Shown here: positions 1-7,700 of the stretch, one piece after another
Position numbering within the stretch: the stretch's first letter is position 1
Layout: each line of letters begins with the position of its first letter
NCBI RefSeq assembly: GCF_003429105.1
Contig: NZ_QVTD01000004.1
Location: forward strand, 1 to 64,000
Reading direction: 5' to 3'
From: Peribacillus glennii
GTDB taxonomy: Bacteria; Bacillota; Bacilli; Bacillales; DSM-1321
Length of the DNA: 64,000 nt
The notes under the pieces: generated by a model
What the model was told of the DNA's origin: nothing
What the model saw: only the letters and a program-made list of their open reading frames with translations
Database searches by the model: none
Position numbers and translations under genes: made by a program

Positions 1-2
1 TC

Positions 3-491
3 GAAGTTGTGACACGACATGCCATGATTCAGGGGTTTGGTGAAGAGGAAATAGAGGAGCTCAGCGTCTTTTCCCTTTATATCGGAGTGAATTTCAGCAA
101 AATTGCAGCTTCCGTCATCATAATGAGCACAATAGGAGCGATTACCGATGTTGCAATTTCTATTACGTCTCCCATGCGTGAAATTTATAATCATAACCCT
201 TTGATTAGGAGGAAAGAGTTATTCGCCTCTGGATTTAGCATTGGGAAGGATATATTAGGCACAAATACAAATACGTTGTTTTTTGCCTTTTTTGGAGGAT
301 ATATGGCGTTGCTACTATGGTTTAAAGACTTATCTTATTCCGTAGGAGAAATCATAAATTCAAAAGTATTCAGTGCCGAGATGATTTCTATATTTTGTGC
401 AGGAATTGGCATCGCTCTCATTATTCCAATCACCTCCTGGATTAATGCCTATTATTTGATAAAGAAAAGAGAGAAATCACATGATAGTTAA
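3..491 (+). CDS. YibE/F family membrane protein, C-terminal part (runs off left edge)
   Basis: The reading frame is open to the window edge, so only the last 163 or so residues are visible; a GTG at 9 is probably internal. The stretch EELSVFSLYIGVNFSK, the following GAITDVAIS and a run of hydrophobic segments (about residues 28-50, 90-110 and 125-150) are typical of YibE/F-like integral membrane proteins of Firmicutes, whose function is poorly known. The protein ends in a charged tail (KKREKSH). Family assignment is by recalled motif pattern and is fairly secure; function is not known. The only neighbour seen is a decayed transporter fragment downstream. Confidence 0.7.
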   Translation, partial: EVVTRHAMIQGFGEEEIEELSVFSLYIGVNFSKIAASVIIMSTIGAITDVAISITSPMREIYNHNPLIRRKELFASGFSIGKDILGTNTNTLFFAFFGGYMALLLWFKDLSYSVGEIINSKVFSAEMISIFCAGIGIALIIPITSWINAYYLIKKREKSHDS

Positions 492-573
492 AAAAGAATG
501 AATGTTTTTATTTGAAACAACGGCTTTTCGCATTTAAGTGACGAAAGTTATACTTGATTATTAAAAATGAACA

Positions 574-789
574 GGAATTGAAAACTCAACAGCAGGCGGG
601 TTTCTACTTTGGAATCGTGGATTACAAATGCTTAACGCATCAAGTGGGGGAATCTTTTTCTTCTTTCAACCCTTGGTTGGAACACTGCTCGGATGGCTTA
701 TATTAGGAGAGACGATAGGTGTAATGTTTTGGATAGGCTCTATCCTAATCCTCATAGGTGTTTTATTCGTTATCAAACAGAAAGATTAA
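574..789 (+). pseudogene. EamA/DMT-family transporter, 3' remnant
   Basis: The frame 574-789 has no plausible start but reads NSTAGGFLLWNRGLQ, then SSGGIFFFFQPLVGTLLGW, LGETIG and a last membrane segment ending VIKQKD. This is the last quarter of an EamA (drug/metabolite exporter) protein: the conserved 'QPLVGTLLGWLILGE' region and final helix. Stops close the frame just upstream (565 and 571), so about three quarters of the gene is gone. I infer a deletion remnant that is not translated as a transporter. Confidence 0.75.
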
Positions 790-794
790 ATTCA

Positions 795-833
795 AAACCC
801 CCTTCAATCTAATCTGAAGGGGGTTTTGATTTT
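795..833 (+). terminator. intrinsic terminator after EamA remnant
   Basis: AAAACCCCCTTCA pairs with TGAAGGGGGTTTT around an 6-nt loop, followed by T-rich sequence. It lies 6 nt after the stop of the EamA remnant, so the end of the old gene kept its terminator. Confidence 0.8.
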
Positions 834-870
834 GGAATGGCAAATAATTAATAAACAAAATATATTTCCT

Positions 871-931
871 TTTATTTCAACTAAACTGTCCCTTTAGTTT
901 AATAAAATAAGCCGCCCTATAGGACGACTTC
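871..931 (-). repeat. palindromic element A1 with adjoining terminator
   Basis: Palindrome 871-908 (TTCAACTAAACTGTCCC with TTTAGTT arm) is the first of eleven related elements in the accessory region. Between it and the stop at 930 a nine-pair stem (AAGTCGTCC / GGGCGGCTT, with G-U pairs) followed on the minus strand by TATTTTATT acts as intrinsic terminator for the 90-residue minus-strand gene. Confidence 0.7.
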
Positions 932-1202
932 AATCCTTTGGTTGATTCCTAACTTGCGATTCTTCCTTAGCTATGCTGTACTTCGCTTGTTCTAAATCGA
1001 AAATTTGCTCGATTCTTATGAGTGTATCAATTAATTCATCATCTGCTTCTTGTGCGATGCGTTCTAACCTTTTAATGATTCTCTCTGTTGCCTGCAAATT
1101 GATTCCATCATTACGTATTGTTATCGTTTGTATAAGATGTGATTTAATCCGTTCAATTTCTCTCAGTATATCTGTCAATAACTTAAATAGCTCTTTATTC
1201 AC
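930..1202 (-). CDS. small hypothetical helical protein
   Basis: A 90-residue protein starting at GTG 1202, chosen because AGGGTGGAGGG lies just upstream; a longer frame from 1250 has no ribosome binding site. The sequence is predicted to be mostly helical and strongly charged (for example LREIERIKSHLIQ and ERIIKRLERIAQEADDELID), with no membrane segment or signal peptide. I do not recognise the family. It stands alone, followed by its own terminator and repeat element A1. Coding is likely because of the ribosome binding site and the clean gene-terminator layout. Confidence 0.55.
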   Translation of the reverse strand: MNKELFKLLTDILREIERIKSHLIQTITIRNDGINLQATERIIKRLERIAQEADDELIDTLIRIEQIFDLEQAKYSIAKEESQVRNQPKD

Positions 1203-1362
1203 TACCCTCCACCCTTTTTTTCTCTGGATTGTGTTATTTCCTATACCCACGACGCCAATGACTTATGCAGAGATGACTGTATCATCTATTATTTCCCATT
1301 ATTTTCACGGAGCTTATCCTTTAATCAATAAAACAAGCGTCTTAATGAAAATGCACTATTAA

Positions 1363-1465
1363 TCTTATTAAACTAACCTGCCCGTTTAATGGAACAAGAA
1401 AAACTGTTTCAAAAGCAGCTATGATTTTATAATCAAGCACCCGTTACTTGAATAAGAAAAAGGTA
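1363..1465 (-). repeat. palindromic element A2 (composite)
   Basis: Two modules: 1363-1400 contains AACTAACCTGCCC facing GTTTAATGGAACAAG; 1438-1465 contains CACCCGTTACTTGAATAAG, the second half-module seen also at 5250-5270 and 11712-11725. The element begins 31 nt beyond the stop of the GNAT gene at 1496. Confidence 0.65.
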
Positions 1466-1495
1466 TCTACTTAATGAAAATGGCTCCTGCTAAAA

Positions 1496-2002
1496 TTAAA
1501 AAAACTTATAATAAAGAACTGTAGAATGTAGTTCTCCATTTGCCGATTTAGCATAATAAGGGATTTTACCAGCCTGAATATAACCAATTGAAGAATAAAG
1601 AAGATTAGAAGGGTCACCTTCTCTTGTATCGAGAACTAATAATGACCTGCCCTCCTGCTTGGCTCGTTCTTCAGCTTTGTTCATAAGTGAACGACCAATA
1701 CCATTACGTCGATAATTAGGATCTGTCATTAGCTTTGCAATTTCAGCTCTATGACCACCATTCTGCTTAGTACATAGCTGTAACTGTACGCTTCCAACAA
1801 TCTGATTGTTTATTTTAGCGACAAATAAAAGTACTTCGGGATTTAAAACATTCAACCAATATTTATTAGCATCTGAAAATTGCAGTGGTGGTAAAAAGCC
1901 AATCGATGCGTCATCTTCTACTACCTTTACCAGAAGTTCGGAAAGTTCATCAACGTGTTTATCAATAATTTTCATTTGTTCAATCTGCACATTATTAATC
2001 AA
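1496..2002 (-). CDS. GNAT family N-acetyltransferase
   Basis: A 168-residue acetyl-CoA-dependent N-acetyltransferase. The motif A acetyl-CoA loop RRNGIGRSLM is near residue 98-107, preceded by AEIAKLMTDP and followed by LLVLDTREGDPSNLLYSSIGY (family motif B region). The start is TTG at 2002 because TTGAGGTGA lies 6 nt upstream; a GTG at 2011 overlaps that site. Such proteins acetylate small amines or antibiotics; the substrate cannot be read from sequence. It is a single gene, upstream of element A2 and on the same strand as most accessory genes here. Confidence 0.88.
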   Translation of the reverse strand: MINNVQIEQMKIIDKHVDELSELLVKVVEDDASIGFLPPLQFSDANKYWLNVLNPEVLLFVAKINNQIVGSVQLQLCTKQNGGHRAEIAKLMTDPNYRRNGIGRSLMNKAEERAKQEGRSLLVLDTREGDPSNLLYSSIGYIQAGKIPYYAKSANGELHSTVLYYKFF

Positions 2003-2099
2003 CAGAATCACCTCAATAAATATATTGGCTTCCTTAATTTAATAGAAATCTATGTATTCGAATAGTGAACTAATTAGACAAAATACCTAACAATACCTT

Positions 2100-2165
2100 T
2101 TCTTATTAAACAGTGCTAATTCAACTAACGCACCCGTTAGCGTAAGTGCATTCCTTCACAATCTT
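2100..2165 (-). repeat. palindromic element A3
   Basis: AACTAACGCACCCGTTAG at 2122-2140 is the second-module form of the element family, flanked by CTTATTAAACAGTGC. It lies about 75 nt downstream of the stop of the PaiB fragment, further than in most other copies. Confidence 0.5.
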
Positions 2166-2237
2166 AAAAGAAGTTGCCAATATGACAGTTCCGTTCCGTT
2201 CTTTAATTCTTCCATCTGAGTGGTGAATAAAGTGGGC

Positions 2238-2475
2238 TTATATTTGATTTTTTAATCTCTTTCCCATTAATTCTGCCATTTGTTTCGAATTTGGATTTAA
2301 TTCATTTTGTAAATTATTAATAATGTTAATATAATCCGTTTCATTACGATTCTGGCTTAATTTATAAGCAACCTGGATTTCTGCAACTTTAATCTTAAAG
2401 CCAACAATCCCTTTTAGTTGATTTTCTAAGAGCTCAGGAGAAAGTTTATCCCATAAAACTGGATTTCCATCTGTA
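2238..2475 (-). pseudogene. PaiB-type FMN-binding regulator, 3' fragment
   Basis: The last 75 or so residues of the minus frame ending at 2238 read GNPVLWDKLSPELLENQLKG, IVGFKIKVAEIQ, YKLSQNRNE and PNSKQMAELM, which is the C-terminal part of the FMN-binding negative transcriptional regulators related to PaiB (flavin-reductase-like split barrel). Upstream of about 2475 the frame continues open but reads antisense to another small frame and no longer resembles the family. The first two thirds of the gene are missing, so this is a truncated remnant. Confidence 0.7.
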
Positions 2476-2502
2476 CATGGGGGGAATGTAGAATGGCGAC
2501 AT

Positions 2503-2697
2503 GTGGATGAAATCGAGTTAAAAATTGAACAATATGAAAAGATGATTTCAGACGTGATTAGGCATAAACTGCTCCTTTCCGTCAGTGCGTACGATTCGAA
2601 TAGAACCAGCCAAAAGTTGAAACAAGCTTTGTTAAGGTGCCACGACATCCTGATGACGGATCAGCAGATTATTCATCTAAGTAATGTGGGCGTATAA
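2503..2697 (+). CDS. small protein, possible degenerate Spo0E-like phosphatase
   Basis: A 64-residue frame from GTG 2503 with a helical pattern and the segment SQKLKQALL. Spo0E-family aspartyl-phosphate phosphatases (about 50-85 residues, two antiparallel helices) carry an SQELD-type motif; here the Asp expected at the last position is Lys, which would remove the catalytic residue. No good ribosome binding site sits before the GTG. It abuts the PaiB fragment, so the whole junction may be scrambled DNA. I give this assignment only as a possibility. Confidence 0.3.
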   Translation: MDEIELKIEQYEKMISDVIRHKLLLSVSAYDSNRTSQKLKQALLRCHDILMTDQQIIHLSNVGV

Positions 2698-2782
2698 AAG
2701 GCCTTACTTGCTGAAATTAACTCAAATGTTAGGTTTCCGCTATTCTATAATGAAGCGATTAATTGATAAAGGGTGTTAAAGA

Positions 2783-3007
2783 AAATGTGCTAAGTACAAA
2801 CTTGATATCCATGAATTAGAACAAGCATTAGAGGAATTGACTAAACAAATGTCACAGCTCCGAAAAGACAACAAGAGGCTGGAGTCTCAACTGGATGTGG
2901 AGAAGAGCCGAAATAAAGTCTTACAGGCCGATTTGAATGAATGCCAGGAGAAAAACAAAAGGCGTCTAGATGAAATTCAAAGATTAAAAGATAGGATTTA
3001 CAGCTAA
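2783..3007 (+). CDS. small coiled-coil frame without a clear start
   Basis: The frame ending at 3007 encodes about 70 residues of heptad-rich sequence (LEQALEELTKQMSQLRKDN, then RLESQLDVEKSRNKVLQ and RLDEIQRLKDRIYS), predicted as one long coiled coil. A stop at 2777 closes the frame upstream, and the first in-frame ATG is at 2852; an ATG at 2785 is in another frame and would need a shift. The amino-acid pattern is convincing as former or present coding sequence, but start and function are unknown. Confidence 0.4.
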   Translation, partial: KCAKYKLDIHELEQALEELTKQMSQLRKDNKRLESQLDVEKSRNKVLQADLNECQEKNKRRLDEIQRLKDRIYS

Positions 3008-3093
3008 AAAACAGTCCGCTGAACTCTTTTGTTTTTTATTCAAGCTTATAATTATGAGTCATCCGCAACTAAGAAAGTATAAAGAACAATAAA

Positions 3094-3119
3094 GAAAAAA
3101 AGCCGCCAAACATGGCCGC
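3094..3119 (-). terminator. probable intrinsic terminator of the hydrolase gene
   Basis: On the minus strand GCGGCC and GGCGGC pair (one mismatch) around ATGTTT and are followed by TTTTTTTC. It is 105 nt beyond the stop at 3224. Confidence 0.5.
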
Positions 3120-3223
3120 AGTATCTTAAAAAATCTTTTGTGTGTAACAAGAAAGAGATTTCTAGTTTTAAAGGTATATTTTAATTCAGGTACAAAACAA
3201 CCCTTTTTTTGCAATGCTTATTC

Positions 3224-4033
3224 TTAATAATACTTACCGGAATTACGGAAATGTTCAGCAAGAAACGAATTAACTTCTTCCGGAGTTTCAAGTGCCAGAG
3301 AATGGCCCGCGTTTGCAATGACTTTACACATACCATTTCTTACTGTGACTGCAATTTTATTCGACTGTTCAACCGTATAGGCATGATCTTCAGCTCCTGC
3401 AATCGCCAACATCGGAACATCCACTTCATTTAGTTCACTCAGGATTCGTTTGCGATGAACCACCTGATACGCAGCATCGCCAATCGTACGATCCAAACCC
3501 GCTATGTGATCCTTCCAGAAATTGAGTTCATTCGCAAAAGACGGATCTTCAAGTGACGTGTCTCCAAACATAATGTATATCAAAGTTTGGGACATGGGCT
3601 TGCCTCCATAAATCTGTAGATGCTCAACAATTGGCTGAAATTCATCTATTTTATATTCTTCTTCAGCGGATGTCCCCAGCACTGTACATGAAATAAGGAG
3701 TTCTGGATGCCTTGCAGCCAGACGCAAAGCAATGAAACCCCCCATAGAGTTACCTACAAAATGACAGGGGCCTAAAACAAGCTCTTTAATAAGTGCTGCC
3801 ACATCCTCTGTCAATGTATCCAAATCAAGCATGTCCAACGTATCTTTAGCACTTTTCCCTTGCCCCCGATGATCATAACAAATGACTCTGTATTCACCAG
3901 CAAACCGTTCCACTTGTTTATGAAACATTCGACTATTAAAGAATAATGAGTGACTGAAAACCAAGGCTGGTGCATCTTTTGGACCGGTATCCTGGTAGTA
4001 AAGCGTAGTTCCGTTTACATCAATGAACGGCAT
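3224..4033 (-). CDS. alpha/beta hydrolase (3-oxoadipate enol-lactonase-like)
   Basis: A 269-residue cytosolic alpha/beta hydrolase. The nucleophile elbow VGNSMGGF puts Ser at about residue 96; the acid is the Asp in IAGAEDHAY and the base the His in NAGHSLALETPEE. The oxyanion-side motif FSHSLFFNSRMF and the YDHRGQGKS loop are standard. Start at ATG 4033 follows AAAGGAGGT with 6-nt spacing; a longer frame to 4066 lacks a site. It resembles PcaD-type enol-lactonases and carboxylesterases, but no aromatic catabolism genes are nearby, so the substrate is open. Confidence 0.88.
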   Translation of the reverse strand: MPFIDVNGTTLYYQDTGPKDAPALVFSHSLFFNSRMFHKQVERFAGEYRVICYDHRGQGKSAKDTLDMLDLDTLTEDVAALIKELVLGPCHFVGNSMGGFIALRLAARHPELLISCTVLGTSAEEEYKIDEFQPIVEHLQIYGGKPMSQTLIYIMFGDTSLEDPSFANELNFWKDHIAGLDRTIGDAAYQVVHRKRILSELNEVDVPMLAIAGAEDHAYTVEQSNKIAVTVRNGMCKVIANAGHSLALETPEEVNSFLAEHFRNSGKYY

Positions 4034-4244
4034 AAATGAACCTCCTTTAATAATATTAGTATTCACACTTTCCAGATCCCTTCTTCATGGGATTTTTATA
4101 TTAAGATAGTGGAATAGCCAAAATCCTGTTCAACAATTCGCGTTGATCGATAGTTTTTCGTTATAAAATGGTTGTAAATAAGGCAAGCGTGAACTCATCG
4201 TGTACTTATGGATGGTTAACTAAATCAATGCCTTGATGTAAGGC

Positions 4245-4361
4245 TTATGACCGGAAACAGGAAATCACAATCTCCCAAAGGTCTTTCGGGTCTTCGCCGT
4301 TGCCTTTGATCTTTCCGCTTTTTAAGGCCATTATTTTGATGAACAGGATGATCTTATCCAT
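4245..4361 (-). CDS. 38-residue hypothetical frame
   Basis: ATG 4361 is preceded by CAGGGGGTTT. The product begins MDKIILFIKIMALKSGKI and continues KGNGEDPKDLWEIV, ending CFRS. Just upstream another minus frame ends (reading IPRVLQEKEEIVVDE, stop near 4378). The pair looks like two short linked genes, as in phage or other mobile DNA, but I do not recognise either and no other phage gene is near. Coding status is uncertain. Confidence 0.3.
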   Translation of the reverse strand: MDKIILFIKIMALKSGKIKGNGEDPKDLWEIVISCFRS

Positions 4362-4506
4362 AAACCCCCTGTCAGCCTATTCCCCGTCCTCGTTTAGCGA
4401 TGTCTCATCCACCACGATTTCTTCCTTCTCCTGTAAAACCCGCGGGATGGTTTCCTGTAAAGCGGCGTGAAGATTTAAGTCTAAATTCTTTATTATAAAG
4501 ATTAAT

Positions 4507-4600
4507 TCCTTCTTCCACTAACCTGCCCCGTTTGATTAATAAGAAATTCAACAAAAAGGTGCCTTAATCCTTCTTGGATAAGAGCACTACCATCAAAAAA
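4507..4600 (-). repeat. palindromic element A4 with terminator
   Basis: Palindrome 4507-4545 (CTTCTTCCACTAACCTGCC ... TTAATAAG) is preceded, reading on the minus strand, by a terminator: GTGCTCTTATCC and GGATTAAGGCAC pair and are followed by TTTTTG. The element starts 4 nt after the DUF2199 stop at 4604. Confidence 0.7.
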
Positions 4601-4603
4601 ATA

Positions 4604-5128
4604 CTAATTTTGCTCATCTTGTTCGCATAACTCTTCGGCAAGCTGTTTAATTCGTCCCATTGGTATGCCATTGCTTTGTTCTAAAGCTAAGGGATGCTCA
4701 GTTGGCTCCAACTCTATATAAGGGGTTATACCTAATGGTCTGGTGTGAACCATTGTTTTTAGGTTAATTGTTTCGGGGTAACAAGGAATGGAAGTCGATA
4801 ACCACCCAAACATCGGCTCAAGCTCTTTTTCTCTTCCCTCAATGTCCCAGTTTTCAATAGTTTTATTGAAATTAGCTTCGCTCAATGAAACCCACACATC
4901 CCAAATAAAAGGTCCTTCACCGTCAGTTACCGGAAGTTCTATCCATCCACGAATAAAGTAATATTCATCGTCAATGATGCACAAATCATCGTTCATCTCT
5001 ATTCGACTTTCTTGTTCTTCCATTGGTATATCGTAAGCATAATCGGGAACGGGACTTCCGTAACTCATTGGAAGTTCACCGAGAAACTTCCCGCAACATT
5101 TACAATAGAAACCAGTATAATTACTCAT
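4604..5128 (-). CDS. DUF2199 domain protein
   Basis: A 174-residue protein with an N-terminal CKCCG zinc-knuckle-like pair of cysteines (residues 8-12), a central IRGWIELPVTDGEGPFIWDVWVS core and the FGWLSTSIPCYPET segment, which together match DUF2199 proteins as I know them; their function is unknown. The start is ATG 5128 because GGGAGAGGG lies 7 nt upstream; the frame extends to 5146 but those starts overlap the binding site. It is a single gene bracketed by repeat elements A4 (downstream) and A5 (upstream). Confidence 0.8.
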   Translation of the reverse strand: MSNYTGFYCKCCGKFLGELPMSYGSPVPDYAYDIPMEEQESRIEMNDDLCIIDDEYYFIRGWIELPVTDGEGPFIWDVWVSLSEANFNKTIENWDIEGREKELEPMFGWLSTSIPCYPETINLKTMVHTRPLGITPYIELEPTEHPLALEQSNGIPMGRIKQLAEELCEQDEQN

Positions 5129-5185
5129 TAACATTCCCTCTCCCAAAGAAGTTATGATAAACCAGATCTATATCTGTTTAACCGT

Positions 5186-5270
5186 TTCTTATTCAACTAA
5201 CCTGCCCTTTAGTTCAATAAGAAAAAGCCTTACTCCTTATAGAAGTAAAGCACCCGTTAGTTGAAGATGA
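5186..5270 (-). repeat. palindromic element A5 (full composite copy)
   Basis: One of the two most complete copies. From right to left it has a CACCCGTTAGTTGAAG half-module, a stem CTTTACT / AGTAAGG followed on the minus strand by CTTTTTC (an intrinsic terminator), and the palindrome ATTCAACTAACCTGCCC facing TTTAGTTCAATAAG. It starts 16 nt beyond the stop of the methyltransferase remnant. Confidence 0.75.
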
Positions 5271-5285
5271 CGTTATTCTTCATAA

Positions 5286-5414
5286 TCACATTAAACTACT
5301 GGATATAAACATTGAGGCATCTTGATTAATAAAAGTACGATTTCCATGATAAAATGTCTTAATTTCAATTGATTTATATCCAACTTCGGATAATCTTTTT
5401 TTTAGTTCTTCATG
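5286..5414 (-). pseudogene. methyltransferase-like 3' remnant
   Basis: The minus frame ending at 5286 reads HEELKKRLSEVGYKSIEIK and then TFYHGNRTFINQDASMFI. 'EELKKRL..VGYKSIEI' is the usual last helix-strand of class I SAM-dependent methyltransferases. No start codon or catalytic core is present; the sequence upstream belongs to the globin-sensor remnant. I infer a 3' fragment joined by deletion to another decayed gene. Confidence 0.45.
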
Positions 5415-5417
5415 CGA

Positions 5418-5871
5418 AATTTAAAATGTTGAACAACTCTTGTAAAATCTTTTTAGTATCTGGAATAAAGCATATACCACTTCGGTTGTAATCCAATACG
5501 AACATGAACATGTGCGATGATTTGCCGTTGTTTTACGAAACCTTCATCAATTCGTCCAGAAAACAATTGAACCAGGTGATGAGTAAGTGTCTTTTTCAGG
5601 CGATCTACCGAGCTGTGATCTTCAATGATTTTCGTCAAGCTCGGTTCATGGGCTAAATTGGAGTAAAAATTTTCAACAATCCCGTCTATGTTTTCTTTCC
5701 GTATGGCTGCAAAAGTTGGGTTGCTGAAAGATCATAGGTTGTAAAACCGACCATCTGTAACACTTTTTCAACATTAGTGTTTACATCGATTACAACATTT
5801 CTTTCATTTAGTTTTATTTGTTCCAAAAGCGTTTCATGATTTTTTTGGTTATTTTTAAAAATGTTCAACAA
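5418..5871 (-). pseudogene. HemAT-like globin-coupled sensor, frameshifted and truncated
   Basis: Two minus frames give the parts of one protoglobin sensor domain. Frame one (5871 to about 5690) starts MLNIFKNNQKNHETLL and includes VGFTTYDLSATQLLQPYG. A shift near an A-run at about 5690-5696 leads into IDGIVENFYSNLAHEPSL, then KIIEDHSSVDRLKKTLTHHL, FSGRIDEGFVKQRQ, IAHVHVRIGLQPKWYM. The proximal-His segment IAHVHVRIGL is typical of HemAT oxygen-sensing chemotaxis transducers. A second shift follows WYM, and the chemotaxis signalling domain is absent. So one haem-sensor gene has lost both frame and output domain. Confidence 0.8.
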
Positions 5872-5960
5872 AGGTTATTCCCCCGATTAAAAATTATCTT
5901 CTTCCGTTTATTTATCGGGTAAATTGGATATTAATTAATCTCTGATAAGGATGGGTGACA

Positions 5961-6006
5961 TTTCTTTCTTTAACTAACCCTGCCCCGTTTGTGGAAGAAG
6001 AAACGG
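5961..6006 (-). repeat. palindromic element A6
   Basis: CTTTCTTTAACTAACCCTGC with the CCCCGTTTG arm and GAAGAAGAAAC. It begins 26 nt beyond the stop of the GNAT gene at 6032. No clear terminator stem is visible between them. Confidence 0.55.
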
Positions 6007-6031
6007 TTATTAGTAAGATTAAGGTAACATT

Positions 6032-6445
6032 TTAATAAAATATTTTGGGGGATTCCGTAAACCCTTGCCGCATATAAAATCTATGTGCATCTTTTCTCCT
6101 TGAATGGCAATGCACTTCGATTCTATCGCAATTTCTTTTTATGGCTAAATCAGTACAATATTCTTCAATCCTACGTCCAACTCCCTTACTTCTAATGTCT
6201 TTATCAACTGCAAAGTAACTTATCCTTGCGAAATCTCCTTTTACAGCTAATTGAGGTATAAAATGAACTGAAATTAAAGCTATAACACTTTGATCTTCTT
6301 CCAACACTAATAGTTCCTCATTCGGGTCCATAAGAAGTTTTTCAACTTTTTCTTTTATAAAAGGTTCCGTATCTGGATAGTCCAACTGATTTATTAACAA
6401 AGAAATTTGTTCCCAATCCTCAACCTTCGCTTTTCTAATTCCCAT
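6032..6445 (-). CDS. GNAT family N-acetyltransferase
   Basis: A 137-residue acetyltransferase. The acetyl-CoA loop is RSKGVGRRIEEYC near residue 85-97, preceded by ARISYFAVDKD (strand 4), and the C-terminal motif HRFYMRQGF is the usual late GNAT helix-strand. The start is ATG 6445 with GAGTGGAGTGA upstream. It lies 31 nt behind the oxidoreductase gene on the same strand and may share its transcript. Substrate unknown. Confidence 0.85.
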   Translation of the reverse strand: MGIRKAKVEDWEQISLLINQLDYPDTEPFIKEKVEKLLMDPNEELLVLEEDQSVIALISVHFIPQLAVKGDFARISYFAVDKDIRSKGVGRRIEEYCTDLAIKRNCDRIEVHCHSRRKDAHRFYMRQGFTESPKIFY

Positions 6446-6476
6446 TCACTCCACTCTCCAATTTTAGGTAAAAACC

Positions 6477-7445
6477 TCAGCTATGCGCCAAAGTTAGGAC
6501 AACATTTCCCTTTTTATGTCCCTTTTCCACATATCGGTGGGCCTCTGCAACTTCTTTCAATGGATATCGTCGATCGATGACCGCTTTGATCTTTCCTGCC
6601 TCATAAAGATCTTTAAGATAGTTCAGATTTGCTTGGTTTTGCATAAGTCCCGCAGTTACAAAAATTGCTTTCTTTTTCCCAAACATCGCAGTCTGTAACA
6701 TGTTAAAGAGAAGGGACAATGAAGGCACCGTGGAAAGGTAGACACCTCTTTGCGTAAGGGAGCATTTACATTGTGAAAAGGAGCGTTTACCCACTGCATC
6801 GAAAATAACGTCATATGTCTGTCCGTTTTTAGTAAAATCCTCCCTGGTGTAGTCAATGACCTTATCTGCTCCATGCGATTTTACCAACTCTATATTTGTT
6901 GTACTGCATACTCCTGTAACTTCTGCACCCAAGTATTTAGCTATTTGTACCGCATATATCCCGACTGCTCCAGAGGCACCATTAATCAGAACATTTTGTC
7001 CGCGCTTTAACTTTGCTTTGTCACGAAGGAACGTTAGTGCGGTAGGTGCACCATCACAGACGGCGGCGGCTTCTTCATAGGACATAGCAGACGATTTGAT
7101 CGTTAACGGGGTATCTTCGTGCAGACATTTGTATTCGGCTTGAGCACCAAGCGTCCTTGCACTTAAACCAAATACTTGGTCGCCTACTTGATATTTCAAT
7201 ACTCTTTTTCCAACAGCATCAATTTCGCCGGAAAGCTCCGCACCAAGTATTGAGTTTTTTGGCCTTTTTAGACCGTAAACAAGCTTAACAATGGGGGAAC
7301 CTTTTCGAAAGGTACAGTCTGCTGGTCCAACTGAAGCCGCGTGTATTTTGATCCGGACTTCATGATCTTTTGGGATTGGTGTATCAATCTCTTGAAGTTG
7401 AAAAACATCCGGCGTTCCATATTTGGTGCATACGATTGCTTTCAT
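6477..7445 (-). CDS. NAD(P)-dependent alcohol dehydrogenase / quinone reductase (MDR superfamily)
   Basis: A 322-residue medium-chain dehydrogenase/reductase. The N-terminal GroES-like domain contains AELSGEIDAVGKRV and the cofactor site is VLINGASGAVGIYAVQ at about 152-167, with the loop GADKVIDYTREDFTK typical of quinone-reductase-like members. Zinc-binding cysteines of true alcohol dehydrogenases are not evident, so an NADPH:quinone or enone reductase role is more likely. Start ATG 7445 has GGGAGAGAGG upstream. The GNAT gene follows at 31 nt. Confidence 0.88.
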   Translation of the reverse strand: MKAIVCTKYGTPDVFQLQEIDTPIPKDHEVRIKIHAASVGPADCTFRKGSPIVKLVYGLKRPKNSILGAELSGEIDAVGKRVLKYQVGDQVFGLSARTLGAQAEYKCLHEDTPLTIKSSAMSYEEAAAVCDGAPTALTFLRDKAKLKRGQNVLINGASGAVGIYAVQIAKYLGAEVTGVCSTTNIELVKSHGADKVIDYTREDFTKNGQTYDVIFDAVGKRSFSQCKCSLTQRGVYLSTVPSLSLLFNMLQTAMFGKKKAIFVTAGLMQNQANLNYLKDLYEAGKIKAVIDRRYPLKEVAEAHRYVEKGHKKGNVVLTLAHS

Positions 7446-7496
7446 ATGGCCTCTCTCCCTTTTTTCATCTTCTTCCTCTTAAAATTACATCTCTAA

Positions 7497-7590
7497 TTAG
7501 GGTAAGCCAATAACTCTAGGAATCTGGAAAGCTTTCTCAAAGGGGAGTAATTTCCCTTTTTATTGCTGTGATGGTTAGAAATATTATCCA
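7497..7590 (-). pseudogene. XRE-type HTH regulator fragment
   Basis: On the minus strand the sequence reads ISNHHSNKKGNYSP, then after a one-base shift EKAFQIPRVIGLP before a stop. The intact regulator at 8476-8700 has the corresponding EKGNYSPSLELAFRIAHTFNLP. So this is a decayed piece of a second, related XRE regulator lying on the other side of the DUF4386 gene, probably left from a duplication or rearrangement. Confidence 0.6.
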
Positions 7591-7700
7591 CACTTTATTA
7601 GTCAATTCTTGTTGGATTTTTTCAAGATGAGGGTAATGTCAGTTTTGGATCTGATTAGAGGTTTTATTTTTCAAATTCAATATATTACGTAGTAATTGCC

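Noticed and set aside
973-1362. 129-codon plus frame overlapping the 90-residue minus gene
   Set aside because: Serine/cysteine/isoleucine-rich composition and lack of a start signal mark it as the shadow of the minus gene, which has a ribosome binding site and a terminator.
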